Assembly: GCF_013386115.1 (NCBI RefSeq)
Contig: NZ_JACAOR010000007.1
Coordinates: 644,702 to 708,701 of the forward strand
Reading direction: 5' to 3'
Length of the DNA stretch: 64,000 nt
Origin: Pseudomonas gingeri
GTDB taxonomy: Bacteria > Pseudomonadota > Gammaproteobacteria > Pseudomonadales > Pseudomonadaceae
Under the pieces are notes generated by a model. The model was not told where the DNA came from and searched no databases. It saw only the letters and a program-made list of their open reading frames with translations. The position numbers and the translations under genes are program-made. Each line of letters begins with the position of its first letter. Positions within the stretch are counted from its first letter, which is position 1. Shown here one piece after another: positions 8,061 through 16,570 of the stretch.

Positions 8061-10178
8061 ATGCGTGATCAATTGTCCCCGCGTCGACTCAGCATGAAGC
8101 ATTTGTTCCCCAGCACCGCTCTTGCCCTTTTCATTGGCCTTGGCGTTTCCACGTTCTCGGCCAATACGTTCGCAGCCAATAGCTGGGACAACCTTCAGCC
8201 CGACCGTGACGAGGTGATTGCCAGCCTGAACGTCGTCGAGTTGCTCAAGCGTCATCACTACAGCAAGCCGCCGCTCGACGACGCGCGCTCGGTGATCATC
8301 TACGACAGTTACCTCAAGTTGCTCGATCCGTCGCGCAGCTACTTCCTCGCCAGCGACATCAGCGAATTCGACAAATGGAAAACCCAGTTTGACGACTTCC
8401 TCAAGAGCGGCGACCTGAATGCCGGCTTCACCATCTACAAGCGCTACCTGGACCGGGTCAAGGCCCGCCTCGACTTCGCCCTCGCCGAGTTGAACAAGGG
8501 CGTGGACAAGATGGACTTCACCACCAAGGAGACCTTGCTGATCGATCGCAAGGACGCTCCATGGCTCAAGAGCACCGCCGAGCTCGACGACCTGTGGCGC
8601 AAGCGCGTCAAGGACGAAGTGTTGCGCCTGAAGATCGCCGGCAAGGATCCCAAGGCGATCCAGGAACTGCTGGTCAAGCGCTACAAGAACCAGCTGGCGC
8701 GCCTGGACCAGACCCGGGCCGAAGATATCTTCCAGGCCTACATCAATACCTTTGCGATGTCCTACGACCCGCACACCAACTATCTGTCACCCGATAGCGC
8801 GGAAAACTTCGACATCAACATGAGCCTGTCCCTCGAGGGGATCGGCGCCGTGCTGCAAAGCGACAACGACCAGGTCAAGGTCGTGCGCCTGGTGCCGTCG
8901 GGCCCGGCGGACAAGACCAAACAGGTCGCCCCGGCCGACAAGATCATCGGTGTCGCCCAGGGCGACAAGGAAATGGTCGACGTGGTCGGCTGGCGCCTGG
9001 ACGAAGTGGTCAAGCTGATCCGTGGCCCGAAAGGCTCCGTGGTCCGCCTGGAAGTGATTCCGGCGAGCAACGCGCCGAACGACCAGACCAGCAAGATCGT
9101 CTCCATCACCCGTGAATCGGTGAAACTGGAAGACCAGGCCGCGAACAAGTCGATCCTGCACCTCAAGCAGGATGGCAAGGACTACAAGCTCGGCGTCATC
9201 GACATCCCGGCGTTCTACCTGGACTTCAAGGCCTTCCGTGCCGGCGATCCGGACTACAAGAGCACCACCCGCGACGTCAAGAAGCTGCTGGGCGAATTGC
9301 AGAAGGAAGGCGTCGACGGCGTGGTCATCGACCTGCGCAACAACGGCGGCGGTTCCCTGCAGGAAGCCACCGAGCTGACCAGCCTGTTTATCGACAAGGG
9401 CCCGACCGTACTGGTGCGTAACGCCGACGGCAAGGTCGATGTGCTCGAGGACGAAAACCCCGGCGCCTTCTACAAGGGCCCGATGGCGTTGCTGGTCAAC
9501 CGCCTGTCCGCCTCGGCCTCGGAGATTTTCGCCGGCGCCATGCAGGACTATCACCGGGCGCTGATCATCGGTGGCCAGACCTTCGGCAAAGGCACCGTGC
9601 AGACCATCCAGCCGCTGAACCATGGTGAGCTGAAGCTGACCCTGGCCAAGTTCTACCGGGTTTCCGGGCAGAGCACCCAGCACCAGGGCGTGTTGCCCGA
9701 CGTGGATTTCCCGTCGATCATCGACACCAAGGAAATCGGCGAGAGCGCACTGCCGGAAGCCATGCCATGGGACACCATTCGCCCGTCGATCAAGCCGGCG
9801 GTGGATCCGTTCAAGCCGTTCCTGGCGCAGCTCAAGTCTGACCACGATGCCCGCGCGTCGAAGGATGCCGAGTTCATCTTCATTCGCGACAAGCTGGCCC
9901 TGGCCGAGAAGCTGATGAAGGAAAAGACCGTGAGCCTGAACGAGGCCGACCGTCGCGCCCAGCGCGCCGATATCGATGCCAAGCAACTGGCCATGGAAAA
10001 CGCCCGCCGCAAGGCCAAGGGCGAAGACGCCCTCAAGGAACTGAAGAAAGAGGACGAAGACGCCCTGCCGCCTGATCCAGACAAGAAAACCAAGCCGGAA
10101 GACGACGCCTACCTGAGCGAAACCGGGCGGATCCTCCTGGATTACCTGCGCCTGAATACCGCGGTGGCCAAGCACTGA
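8061..10178 (+). CDS. prc: Tail-specific (carboxy-terminal processing) protease Prc/Tsp
   Basis: A 705-residue periplasmic S41 protease. It has a hydrophobic leader ending near TFAANSW, an N-terminal Tsp domain, a PDZ segment (about residues 230-320) and the catalytic core with S485 in SASASE and K510 in FGKGTV. A Lys/Asp-rich C-terminal Tsp domain follows. Homologues degrade proteins with apolar C-termini; in P. aeruginosa (AlgO) Prc acts on truncated MucA. ATG 8094 (MKHLFPS...) gives a more typical signal peptide and is a good alternative start. Neither start has a strong ribosome-binding site. The downstream terminator at 10248 separates it from the EAL gene. Confidence 0.93.
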   Translation: MRDQLSPRRLSMKHLFPSTALALFIGLGVSTFSANTFAANSWDNLQPDRDEVIASLNVVELLKRHHYSKPPLDDARSVIIYDSYLKLLDPSRSYFLASDISEFDKWKTQFDDFLKSGDLNAGFTIYKRYLDRVKARLDFALAELNKGVDKMDFTTKETLLIDRKDAPWLKSTAELDDLWRKRVKDEVLRLKIAGKDPKAIQELLVKRYKNQLARLDQTRAEDIFQAYINTFAMSYDPHTNYLSPDSAENFDINMSLSLEGIGAVLQSDNDQVKVVRLVPSGPADKTKQVAPADKIIGVAQGDKEMVDVVGWRLDEVVKLIRGPKGSVVRLEVIPASNAPNDQTSKIVSITRESVKLEDQAANKSILHLKQDGKDYKLGVIDIPAFYLDFKAFRAGDPDYKSTTRDVKKLLGELQKEGVDGVVIDLRNNGGGSLQEATELTSLFIDKGPTVLVRNADGKVDVLEDENPGAFYKGPMALLVNRLSASASEIFAGAMQDYHRALIIGGQTFGKGTVQTIQPLNHGELKLTLAKFYRVSGQSTQHQGVLPDVDFPSIIDTKEIGESALPEAMPWDTIRPSIKPAVDPFKPFLAQLKSDHDARASKDAEFIFIRDKLALAEKLMKEKTVSLNEADRRAQRADIDAKQLAMENARRKAKGEDALKELKKEDEDALPPDPDKKTKPEDDAYLSETGRILLDYLRLNTAVAKH

Positions 10179-10247
10179 CAGATAATGGCAATTTAATGTG
10201 ATCGCTCTTCGGAGCGTCATCAAACAGTCATCATTCTGTCGTGAAAT

Positions 10248-10297
10248 AAGGACTGGATGCGGCTCTTGGATCAAGAGTCTCTTCCGGTCCTTTTTTA
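10248..10297 (+). terminator. Branched terminator of prc
   Basis: AAGGACTGG pairs with CCGGTCCTT and encloses an inner hairpin (CTCTTG and CAAGAG). A TTTTTT run follows at 10291. Just upstream, CGCTC-TTCG-GAGCG (10203-10216) makes another hairpin with a UUCG tetraloop. Confidence 0.8.
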
Positions 10298-10312
10298 TTA
10301 TCAGAGACTGCC

Positions 10313-12145
10313 ATGACCATGACCGAACAGCTGAAGGCCTTGAGTTCAATCCTGGCTCAGAGTGGTCTGCACAGTCTGTTCCAGCCGATCATTTCGCTCT
10401 CCGAAAGGCGTATCGTCGGTTATGAAGCCCTCAGTCGCGGGCCCTCCAACAGCCCCCTGCACTCGCCGATCAGCCTGTTCGCCGTGGCCCGCCAGGCCGG
10501 ACGCCTGAGCGAACTGGAAATGGCCTGCCGGCTCAGCGCCTGCCGCCGCTTCAGCGAGCAGAAACTGCCGGGCAAGCTGTTCCTCAACGTTTCCCCAGAA
10601 TCCCTGCTGGAGCCGACCCACCAACCGGGCCGGACCCTTACGCTGCTCCAGGACTTCGGCATCGACCCCAGCAACGTGGTCATCGAACTCACCGAACAAA
10701 CCCCGACCGACGACTTCCAGTTGCTGCAGAACGCGCTGCACCACTACCGCGCCATGGGCTTCTCGATCGCCCTGGATGACCTGGGCGCCGGTTATTCCAG
10801 CCTGCGCCTGTGGTCGGAGCTGCGCCCGGACTACGTGAAGATCGACCGGCACTTTATCGACGGCATCCACCAGGACGGCCTCAAGCGCGAATTCGTCGGC
10901 TCCATCCTGCAGATCGCCAAGGCTTCGCGGGCCCAGGTGATCGCCGAAGGCATCGAATTGCCGGAGGAACTGGCAGTGCTCACCGAGATGGGGGTCGACC
11001 TGGTCCAGGGCTACCTGCTCTGCCGGCCCCAGGAACAGCCACCGCAGGACGCCCGCAGCCTGCTGCCGAAACTGGAAAACACCTCGATTGCCCTGAGCGA
11101 GGAAGCCAGTGACCTCAGCGCACTGCTGATCGAACAGCCGGCAGTGACCCAGGGCACCCCCACGGCAACCGTGCTGGAAGCTTTCCGCCGCCAGGCCAAC
11201 CTCAACTCCCTGGCGGTGCTGGACGAGCAGGAACGGCCCTGTGGCATCGTCCACCGGCACTCGCTGTCGGATGCCCTGCTCAAGCCGTTCGCCACCGACC
11301 TGTTCGCCCGCAAGCCCATCAGCCGGCTGATGAGCGATGACTTCCTCGCGGTGGAGCTGAGCCAGTCGCTGCAGCAGGTCAGCCGGCTGCTGACCAGTCG
11401 CGCCCGGCAACGCATAGAGGAAGACTTCATCATCACCCTCAATGGCTGCTACCTGGGCCTGGGACGGGTGATCGACGTGCTCAAACTGATCACCGAACTG
11501 AAGATCCAGCAGGCCCGCTACGCCAACCCGCTGACCCTGCTGCCCGGCAACGTGCCGATCCAGCAGTGCCTGACGCGCCTGTTGCAGCAACAGCGCGAGT
11601 CGCTGATCTGCTACGTGGATATCGACAGTTTCAAGCCCTTCAACGATATCTACGGCTACGGCCGGGGCGACGAGGTGTTGCTGTGCCTGGCGCAATGCCT
11701 GAACGATCGTGTCGATCCGAGCCGGGATTTCGTCGGCCATATCGGCGGCGACGACTTCCTGCTGGTGCTGGGTTCGGAGGACTGGCGCAAGCGCCTGAAT
11801 CAGTTGCTGGAAGACTTCCAGCACCAGTGCCGGCGTTTCTACCGCGCCGAGCACCTGGAGGCGGGTTGCTTCATCGCCTCGAACCGCCAGGGCCAGCGCC
11901 AGGAGTTTCCACTGCTGTCGCTGTCGATAGGGGTGGTGCACCTGCAACCGCAGTCATGCGGCCTGCTGGATGCCAGCCAGTTGGCGGAACTCGCCTCCCA
12001 GGCCAAGCACCACGCCAAGAACGTCCCTGGCTACAGCATCCATGTGATCGATAGCCGGGAACTGGTCACCGCGGCATCGCAGAGCAGCCTGCCGACCGAT
12101 GAGCCACCCGCCGACAACGCCACGCCGGCCTGGGCCCGCCCCTAG
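10313..12145 (+). CDS. EAL-CBS-GGDEF cyclic-di-GMP protein
   Basis: 610 residues. An EAL domain comes first (EAL at 38-40, DDLGAGYSS, KIDRHF and IAEGIE all present), so phosphodiesterase activity is plausible. A CBS-pair region lies around residues 265-390. The C-terminal GGDEF domain has GGDDF at 478-482 in place of GG(D/E)EF, and PSRD where the RxxD inhibitory site should be. No membrane segment is visible, so it is cytoplasmic. The order prc then EAL-GGDEF matches the P. aeruginosa PA3257-PA3258 neighbourhood. Likely a c-di-GMP hydrolase modulated by CBS ligands and possibly by GTP bound to the GGDEF domain. Confidence 0.87.
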   Translation: MTMTEQLKALSSILAQSGLHSLFQPIISLSERRIVGYEALSRGPSNSPLHSPISLFAVARQAGRLSELEMACRLSACRRFSEQKLPGKLFLNVSPESLLEPTHQPGRTLTLLQDFGIDPSNVVIELTEQTPTDDFQLLQNALHHYRAMGFSIALDDLGAGYSSLRLWSELRPDYVKIDRHFIDGIHQDGLKREFVGSILQIAKASRAQVIAEGIELPEELAVLTEMGVDLVQGYLLCRPQEQPPQDARSLLPKLENTSIALSEEASDLSALLIEQPAVTQGTPTATVLEAFRRQANLNSLAVLDEQERPCGIVHRHSLSDALLKPFATDLFARKPISRLMSDDFLAVELSQSLQQVSRLLTSRARQRIEEDFIITLNGCYLGLGRVIDVLKLITELKIQQARYANPLTLLPGNVPIQQCLTRLLQQQRESLICYVDIDSFKPFNDIYGYGRGDEVLLCLAQCLNDRVDPSRDFVGHIGGDDFLLVLGSEDWRKRLNQLLEDFQHQCRRFYRAEHLEAGCFIASNRQGQRQEFPLLSLSIGVVHLQPQSCGLLDASQLAELASQAKHHAKNVPGYSIHVIDSRELVTAASQSSLPTDEPPADNATPAWARP

Positions 12146-12163
12146 CGGCCTGTGTGGCCCGCC

Positions 12164-12535
12164 TCAGGCCTCCGCGGACTCGGGATAATCGTACTCGAAC
12201 ACCCGCACCACTTCCGAAGCATGCCAGGACGCCGCCGCTACGCCATCGGACGGGCCGGAGAAACGCCCCAGGCGCTCGACGCACTCGAAGAAGCCGGTAC
12301 GCGGCAGGCGACTGGCGCCCTGGCTGATCACCAGTGAACTGCGCAGCGGCTGTTCGGCCTTGGCATCGAGGGCCGCCAGGTGCTCCAGGGCCGCCGTCAG
12401 GGTCTGCATCGCCGGGCTCGGCAACTGCAGGCGCTCGAGCAGCGCGCGGTAGGTCAGCAAATGGCGCTGGCGGCGGGCCTGATCGAGTTCACCAAGCAAA
12501 CCATCCCAATGCTGGCGACTGATCCGCACGCTCAC
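12164..12535 (-). CDS. Conserved hypothetical protein, coupled to an HTH gene
   Basis: 123 residues, cytoplasmic and helical, with no domain I recognise. Conserved-looking segments are ISRQHWDGLLGELDQARRQR near the start and PRTGFFECVERLGRF near residues 78-92. Its ATG overlaps the stop of the HTH gene upstream (ATGA), so the two are translationally coupled and may act together. It could be a partner of the regulator. I cannot assign a function. Confidence 0.7.
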   Translation of the reverse strand: MSVRISRQHWDGLLGELDQARRQRHLLTYRALLERLQLPSPAMQTLTAALEHLAALDAKAEQPLRSSLVISQGASRLPRTGFFECVERLGRFSGPSDGVAAASWHASEVVRVFEYDYPESAEA

Positions 12536-12873
12536 GATGCGTCCCTCCAGCCGGCCACACCCAGTTCCCAGGCGAGGCTGCGGCGAATCGCGGCATCCGG
12601 CTGGCGCTCACCGCTTTCGATCAGGCCCAGGTACGACGGGCTGATGCCGACGGTCCGGGCCAGGCTTTCAATGGCCAGTCCCTTGGCTTCGCGCAGGCTG
12701 CGCAACTGATCGAACGCCGGCAATGCCGGGTCCGCCGCGACAGGCGTATCGGAGGGTTTGGGAGAGGGTTGTTGGCTGCGCAAACCGGCAGCTTCAAGCA
12801 AGGCCTGGTACTGAGCCCAGGGGAGAACCGCATACTCCGGTTCGCCGTCACGTGTAATTATTTGAAGATCCAT
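12532..12873 (-). CDS. XRE-type helix-turn-helix protein with PhD-like N-terminus
   Basis: 113 residues from ATG 12873; a GTG at 12879 would add two residues. Residues 1-30 (MDLQIITRDGEPEYAVLPW and following) look like the beta-rich start of antitoxin-like or addiction-type proteins. After a Pro-rich linker, residues 55-105 form a Cro/C1-type HTH (LREAKGLAIESLARTVGIS, then PSYLGLIESGERQP). It is the first gene of a two-gene unit with the 123-residue protein. The arrangement recalls type II toxin-antitoxin or regulator/partner pairs, but the partner has no recognisable toxin fold. Confidence 0.78.
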   Translation of the reverse strand: MDLQIITRDGEPEYAVLPWAQYQALLEAAGLRSQQPSPKPSDTPVAADPALPAFDQLRSLREAKGLAIESLARTVGISPSYLGLIESGERQPDAAIRRSLAWELGVAGWRDAS

Positions 12874-12986
12874 TACCACACCCCGTAGGACGATTACACA
12901 TAGCGAGTCAGCGCTTTCCCTGTAGCTTAATATTAACAGCCGCCAAGGTCGCTAGTGTGCTTGTTCTTCGTACAACAGGATTTGGA

Positions 12987-13442
12987 TCAATTTTTTTCGT
13001 CGTGCTCGAGCTGCAACTGCTCCGGCGTGTCCGGCAGGCGCTCGACGACCTGCAATTGCGCGGGTACCTGACGCTCGCGCCAGGCCCTGAAGGCATTCAA
13101 CTCCTGGTCCAGGGTATTCATCACCCAGGCCAGCACCGCGATATCGTCGAGCATGCCGAATACCGGGATGAAGTCCGGAATCGCGTCGATCGGGCTGAGG
13201 AAATACATCAGGCCCGCCACCACGATGATCATCGACTTGTAGCTGATCTCCCGGTACTCGCCCCGCCAGTACGCCAGGCACAGCACCTGCAGCAGTTTCA
13301 GGTCTTCCTTGAGCTTGCCCAACCGTCCACCTTGCCGGGCACTCTTGCTCGCCACCGCGAACAACAGCGTCGGCAAACGACCACGAACCAGCAAGCGTTG
13401 GGCCAATGGCAGGAAGCGCGCGAAATTCCAGGGTGCTTTCAT
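12987..13442 (-). CDS. YkvA/DUF1232 family membrane-associated protein
   Basis: About 151 residues from ATG 13442, with GGAG five bases upstream. The DUF1232 core YFLSPIDAIPDFIPVFGMLD is in the middle, next to one or two hydrophobic segments. A longer frame reaching 13511 would translate through the DnaA-box palindrome at 13464-13500, so I reject that start. Family members are small membrane proteins of unknown role. The charged tail (QLQLEHDEKN) is probably cytoplasmic. Confidence 0.82.
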   Translation of the reverse strand: MKAPWNFARFLPLAQRLLVRGRLPTLLFAVASKSARQGGRLGKLKEDLKLLQVLCLAYWRGEYREISYKSMIIVVAGLMYFLSPIDAIPDFIPVFGMLDDIAVLAWVMNTLDQELNAFRAWRERQVPAQLQVVERLPDTPEQLQLEHDEKN

Positions 13443-13463
13443 CATCACTCCAGCAGGCAGACG

Positions 13464-13500
13464 CACAAGGTTATCCACACAAATTGTGGATAACCTTGTG
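13464..13500. promoter_or_regulatory. Perfect palindrome of two DnaA boxes
   Basis: A 16-base arm (CACAAGGTTATCCACA) and its exact complement flank a five-base centre. Each arm contains TTATCCACA, the consensus 9-mer bound by DnaA. It lies upstream of the DUF1232 gene and is not followed by a T-run, so a protein-binding site is more likely than a terminator. A similar arrangement occurs at 35154-35172. Confidence 0.6.
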
Positions 13501-13696
13501 AACAGAGCCACTTTTTACAGCTGAGAGCCCCGTCATACAAGGCCCCGGCTCAGATCGGGCGTTTTTTACTCACTAAAAAAAACCCATAATTTCATTGACT
13601 TGACGCCAGTCTACGACTAGGTCGATTAGCTCAATGTTAAGACTACGCTGACCAGTCTGCGTTCGATTTCTTACAGCTTATCAAGACGCAGAAACG

Positions 13697-13723
13697 ACAA
13701 CGCCCCGTCAGACGGGGCGTTGT
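13697..13723 (-). terminator. Terminator of the FKBP lipoprotein gene
   Basis: ACAACGCCCCGTC and GACGGGGCGTTGT form a 13-bp stem with a one-base centre, so the tip must open into a small loop. The minus-strand transcript then reads CGTTTCT. It lies 17 bases beyond the stop codon. Confidence 0.75.
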
Positions 13724-13739
13724 CACAAGCACGACCAGA

Positions 13740-14456
13740 TTACTTGGCGGCTTCGTCAGCCTTGGCCGGATCCTTGATCGCCAACAGCTCCAGATCGAAC
13801 ACCAGCACCGAGTTGGCCGGGATTGCCGGGCTCGGGCTCTGTGCGCCGTAAGCCAGGTCTGCCGGGATGTACAGCTTGTACTTCTCGCCAACGTGCATCA
13901 GTTGCAGGCCTTCGACCCAACCCGGAATCACGCCGCTCACCGGCAGGTCGATCGGGCTGCCGCGATCCACGGAGCTGTCGAAGGTGGTGCCGTTGGTCAG
14001 CTTGCCGGTGTAGTGAACAGTCACTACGTCGGTAGGCTTGGGCTGAGGACCGTCGGCTTTCTTGACGACTTCATACTGCAGGCCGGAAGCGGTGGTCACG
14101 ACACCAGGCTTCTTGCCGTTTTCCTCGAGGAATTTCTTGCCGGCGGCTGCCGATTCTTCGCTCAGCTTGGCCATGCGCTCTTCGGCACGTTTCTGCAGGG
14201 CGGCAAAGGCTTCGACCAGTTCGTCGTCTTTCAGCTTCTGCTCTTTCTTGCCGATGGCATCTTCGATGCCCTGGGCAACAGCCTTGGAATCCAGATCATC
14301 CATGCCTTCCTGAGCCAGGCTCTTGCCCATGTTCAGGCCGATACCATAGGAAGCTTTTTGCGCCGGGGTTTTCAGCTCTACGCTGGAATGCGAGTCGCAG
14401 CCCGCAAGTACCAGGCTTACCAGGGCAACCGCCGCCGCCAACCGATGCTGTTTCAT
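13740..14456 (-). CDS. FKBP-type peptidyl-prolyl isomerase lipoprotein (FkpA/Mip-like)
   Basis: 238 residues. A lipoprotein signal ends in LVLAGC, so the mature protein starts at Cys20 and is membrane-anchored. A helical dimerisation domain follows (LKTPAQKASYGIGLNMGKSL onward), then a C-terminal FKBP domain (GLQYEVVKKADG, TVHYTGKLTNGTTFDSS, VIPGWVEGL, YIPADLAYG). Mip/FkpA proteins act as periplasmic folding helpers. Synteny with PA3262 supports the call. It has its own terminator and diverges from the cytochrome gene. Confidence 0.93.
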   Translation of the reverse strand: MKQHRLAAAVALVSLVLAGCDSHSSVELKTPAQKASYGIGLNMGKSLAQEGMDDLDSKAVAQGIEDAIGKKEQKLKDDELVEAFAALQKRAEERMAKLSEESAAAGKKFLEENGKKPGVVTTASGLQYEVVKKADGPQPKPTDVVTVHYTGKLTNGTTFDSSVDRGSPIDLPVSGVIPGWVEGLQLMHVGEKYKLYIPADLAYGAQSPSPAIPANSVLVFDLELLAIKDPAKADEAAK

Positions 14457-14724
14457 GCTATTTCCTTGTTCATGCGCCTAAAGGGCAATCGAGTAAAGCC
14501 GCGAGCTTATCAGGCGGCCACGACCAATGGCTACGGGGATGAGAGGGGTAAAGCGCCAATAAGTTCAGTCATTTCGGGCATTTTACAAAGCCCTGACGTT
14601 CAGTTTACGTACCGCTCCGACGCCATCCCCCGACAGGGGGCCAGCATAGACGGCCATCACGGCCACTTGCTGCCTGACAACGGCTCAGGCATAAGAGCAT
14701 GACAACTCGACAAGGATCGTTATC

Positions 14725-16533
14725 TTGCGCATATTTTACCGTGTGTTACTGGCTCTGATACTCCTGCTTGGCCTAGGCCTCGCGGTGATTCTGTACTACA
14801 TCGCCAATCCGAAATTGCCGACATACGTGCCGGCAGAACAGGTCCGCTACCTGGAGCAGTGGAGCCCGGCCGACCGCCAGACCTTCTACTACACGCCGCA
14901 GGGCACCCAGGTGAAAGGCCTGCGGTATGAATGGTTCACCGCCCTGGAGCTACCTTTCTCCGAGCAACGCTTCGCGGCCCCGGAATACCTGGCGCGTTTC
15001 GGTTTCCTGGTGGACCCCGGGCAACAGGCCACGCCGGACAATCCCGGCAACCTGCCAGTAGGCTTCACCCGTCACCAGAACCCCGGCAGCGACGCCCGCT
15101 ACCTGGATATCACCTGCGCCGCCTGCCATACCGGCGAACTGCGCTATAAAGGACAGGCACTACGGATCGACGGCGGCTCGGCCCAGCATGTGCTGCCCTC
15201 GAGCGTGCCGACGGTACGCGGTGGCAGCTTTGGCCAGGCGCTGGTCGCCAGCCTCGCCGCCACCTATTACAACCCCTGGAAGTTCAAGCGTTTCGCCCGG
15301 CAGGTCCTCGGTGACGAATACGAAGCCCGCCACGACGAGCTACGCGCCGCCGTCAAACAGTCCCTGGACACCTTCCTCCACGTCGCCTGGAACGATACCC
15401 ATCGCGGCCTGTATCCGACCCTGGAAGGCCCCGGCCGCACGGATGCCTTCGGCCGGATCGCCAACGCCAGCTTCGGCGATGCCATCTCCGAGAAGAACTA
15501 CCGGGTCGCCAATGCCCCCGTGGACTACCCGCAACTGTGGGATATCTGGACCTTCGACTGGGTCCAGTGGACCGCATCGGCCCAGCAACCCATGGCGCGC
15601 AATATCGGCGAGGCCCTGGGCGTCGGCGCCACCCTGAACTTCTTCGATGACAACGGCCAGCCGCTGCAGGGCGACGCTCGCTACCCCTCCAGCGTGCGGG
15701 TGCGCGACCTGCACAAGATCGAGGAAACCCTGCAACGCCTGAAGCCGCCGACCTGGCCCGAGGACCTGTTCGGCAAGGTCGACCTGGCCCGCGCCGCCCA
15801 GGGTCGCGCGCTGTTCGCCGAGAACTGCGCCGGCTGCCACGTGCCGGCGACCAGCGAGGAAAACGGCCGGCCGGTGCAGCACCTGAAAGCGATTCCGCTC
15901 GCGGCGATCGGTACCGATCCCAACACCGCCAGCAATATCGCCGACCAGCGCTACGACCTGAGCGCCTTGCAGTGGGACCCGGCGGAGCTGGCAAGACTGC
16001 CGGTGGAACTGCACCCAAAGCCGGACCAGCCGCTGGACATGACGCAACTGTCGGTCGCCAAGGGCCTGGCCTATGTCACTGCCTTCGTCGAAGAACGCGC
16101 CTACCGCGACGCCAAGGTCACCCCCGCCGAGCGCGCGCAACTGGACGGTTTCGGCCTGCCCATCGGCGTCCTCGAACAGCGCGCCTACAAGGCACGCCCG
16201 CTGGCCGGTGTCTGGGCCACGCCGCCCTATCTGCACAACGGCTCGGTACCCAGCCTCTATCAACTGCTTTCCCCCCAGGACGAGCGCGCCACCACCTTCT
16301 ACAGAGGCACCTTCGAATACGATCCGCGCCACCTGGGCTATCGCCAGAAAGCCTTCGAGAACGGCTTCCTGTTCGATACCCGGATCAGCGGCAACCACAA
16401 CAGCGGCCACGAATTCCGTGCCGGCAAGCGTGGCAACGGGGTCATCGGCCGCCTGCTGCAACCGGAAGAGCGCTGGGCCCTGCTCGAATACCTGAAAGTG
16501 CTGGGCGGACCGCTGGAGCAGCAACTGCCATGA
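14725..16533 (+). CDS. Membrane-anchored di-heme cytochrome c, RoxA/MauG-like
   Basis: 602 residues with an N-terminal anchor helix (LLALILLLGLGLAVILYYIA), then a large periplasmic domain. Two heme c motifs are visible: C131-A-A-C-H and C368-A-G-C-H, 237 residues apart. That spacing is wider than in bacterial cytochrome c peroxidases and closer to rubber oxygenase RoxA-type di-heme dioxygenases. The start is TTG, with AAGGAT upstream. The next gene, a catalase-fold protein, begins 37 bases after the stop, so the two form a likely operon. The function is unproven. Peroxidase, or oxygenative cleavage of an unsaturated lipid, are both possible. Confidence 0.8.
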   Translation: MRIFYRVLLALILLLGLGLAVILYYIANPKLPTYVPAEQVRYLEQWSPADRQTFYYTPQGTQVKGLRYEWFTALELPFSEQRFAAPEYLARFGFLVDPGQQATPDNPGNLPVGFTRHQNPGSDARYLDITCAACHTGELRYKGQALRIDGGSAQHVLPSSVPTVRGGSFGQALVASLAATYYNPWKFKRFARQVLGDEYEARHDELRAAVKQSLDTFLHVAWNDTHRGLYPTLEGPGRTDAFGRIANASFGDAISEKNYRVANAPVDYPQLWDIWTFDWVQWTASAQQPMARNIGEALGVGATLNFFDDNGQPLQGDARYPSSVRVRDLHKIEETLQRLKPPTWPEDLFGKVDLARAAQGRALFAENCAGCHVPATSEENGRPVQHLKAIPLAAIGTDPNTASNIADQRYDLSALQWDPAELARLPVELHPKPDQPLDMTQLSVAKGLAYVTAFVEERAYRDAKVTPAERAQLDGFGLPIGVLEQRAYKARPLAGVWATPPYLHNGSVPSLYQLLSPQDERATTFYRGTFEYDPRHLGYRQKAFENGFLFDTRISGNHNSGHEFRAGKRGNGVIGRLLQPEERWALLEYLKVLGGPLEQQLP

Positions 16534-16570
16534 GCCTGCAATCCCACGATCACGTCAAAAGGATGACCCC

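Noticed and set aside
8787..10349. 520-residue frame on the minus strand opposite prc
   Set aside because: Its composition is rich in Gly, Gln, His and Val and lacks motifs, a shadow of the strongly GC-biased prc gene.
13464..13500. Replication origin
   Set aside because: Only one DnaA-box pair, with no dnaA, dnaN or gidA nearby and no AT-rich unwinding region of adequate size.
13443..13511. N-terminal extension of the DUF1232 gene
   Set aside because: It would translate the DnaA-box palindrome; ATG 13442 has a better site.
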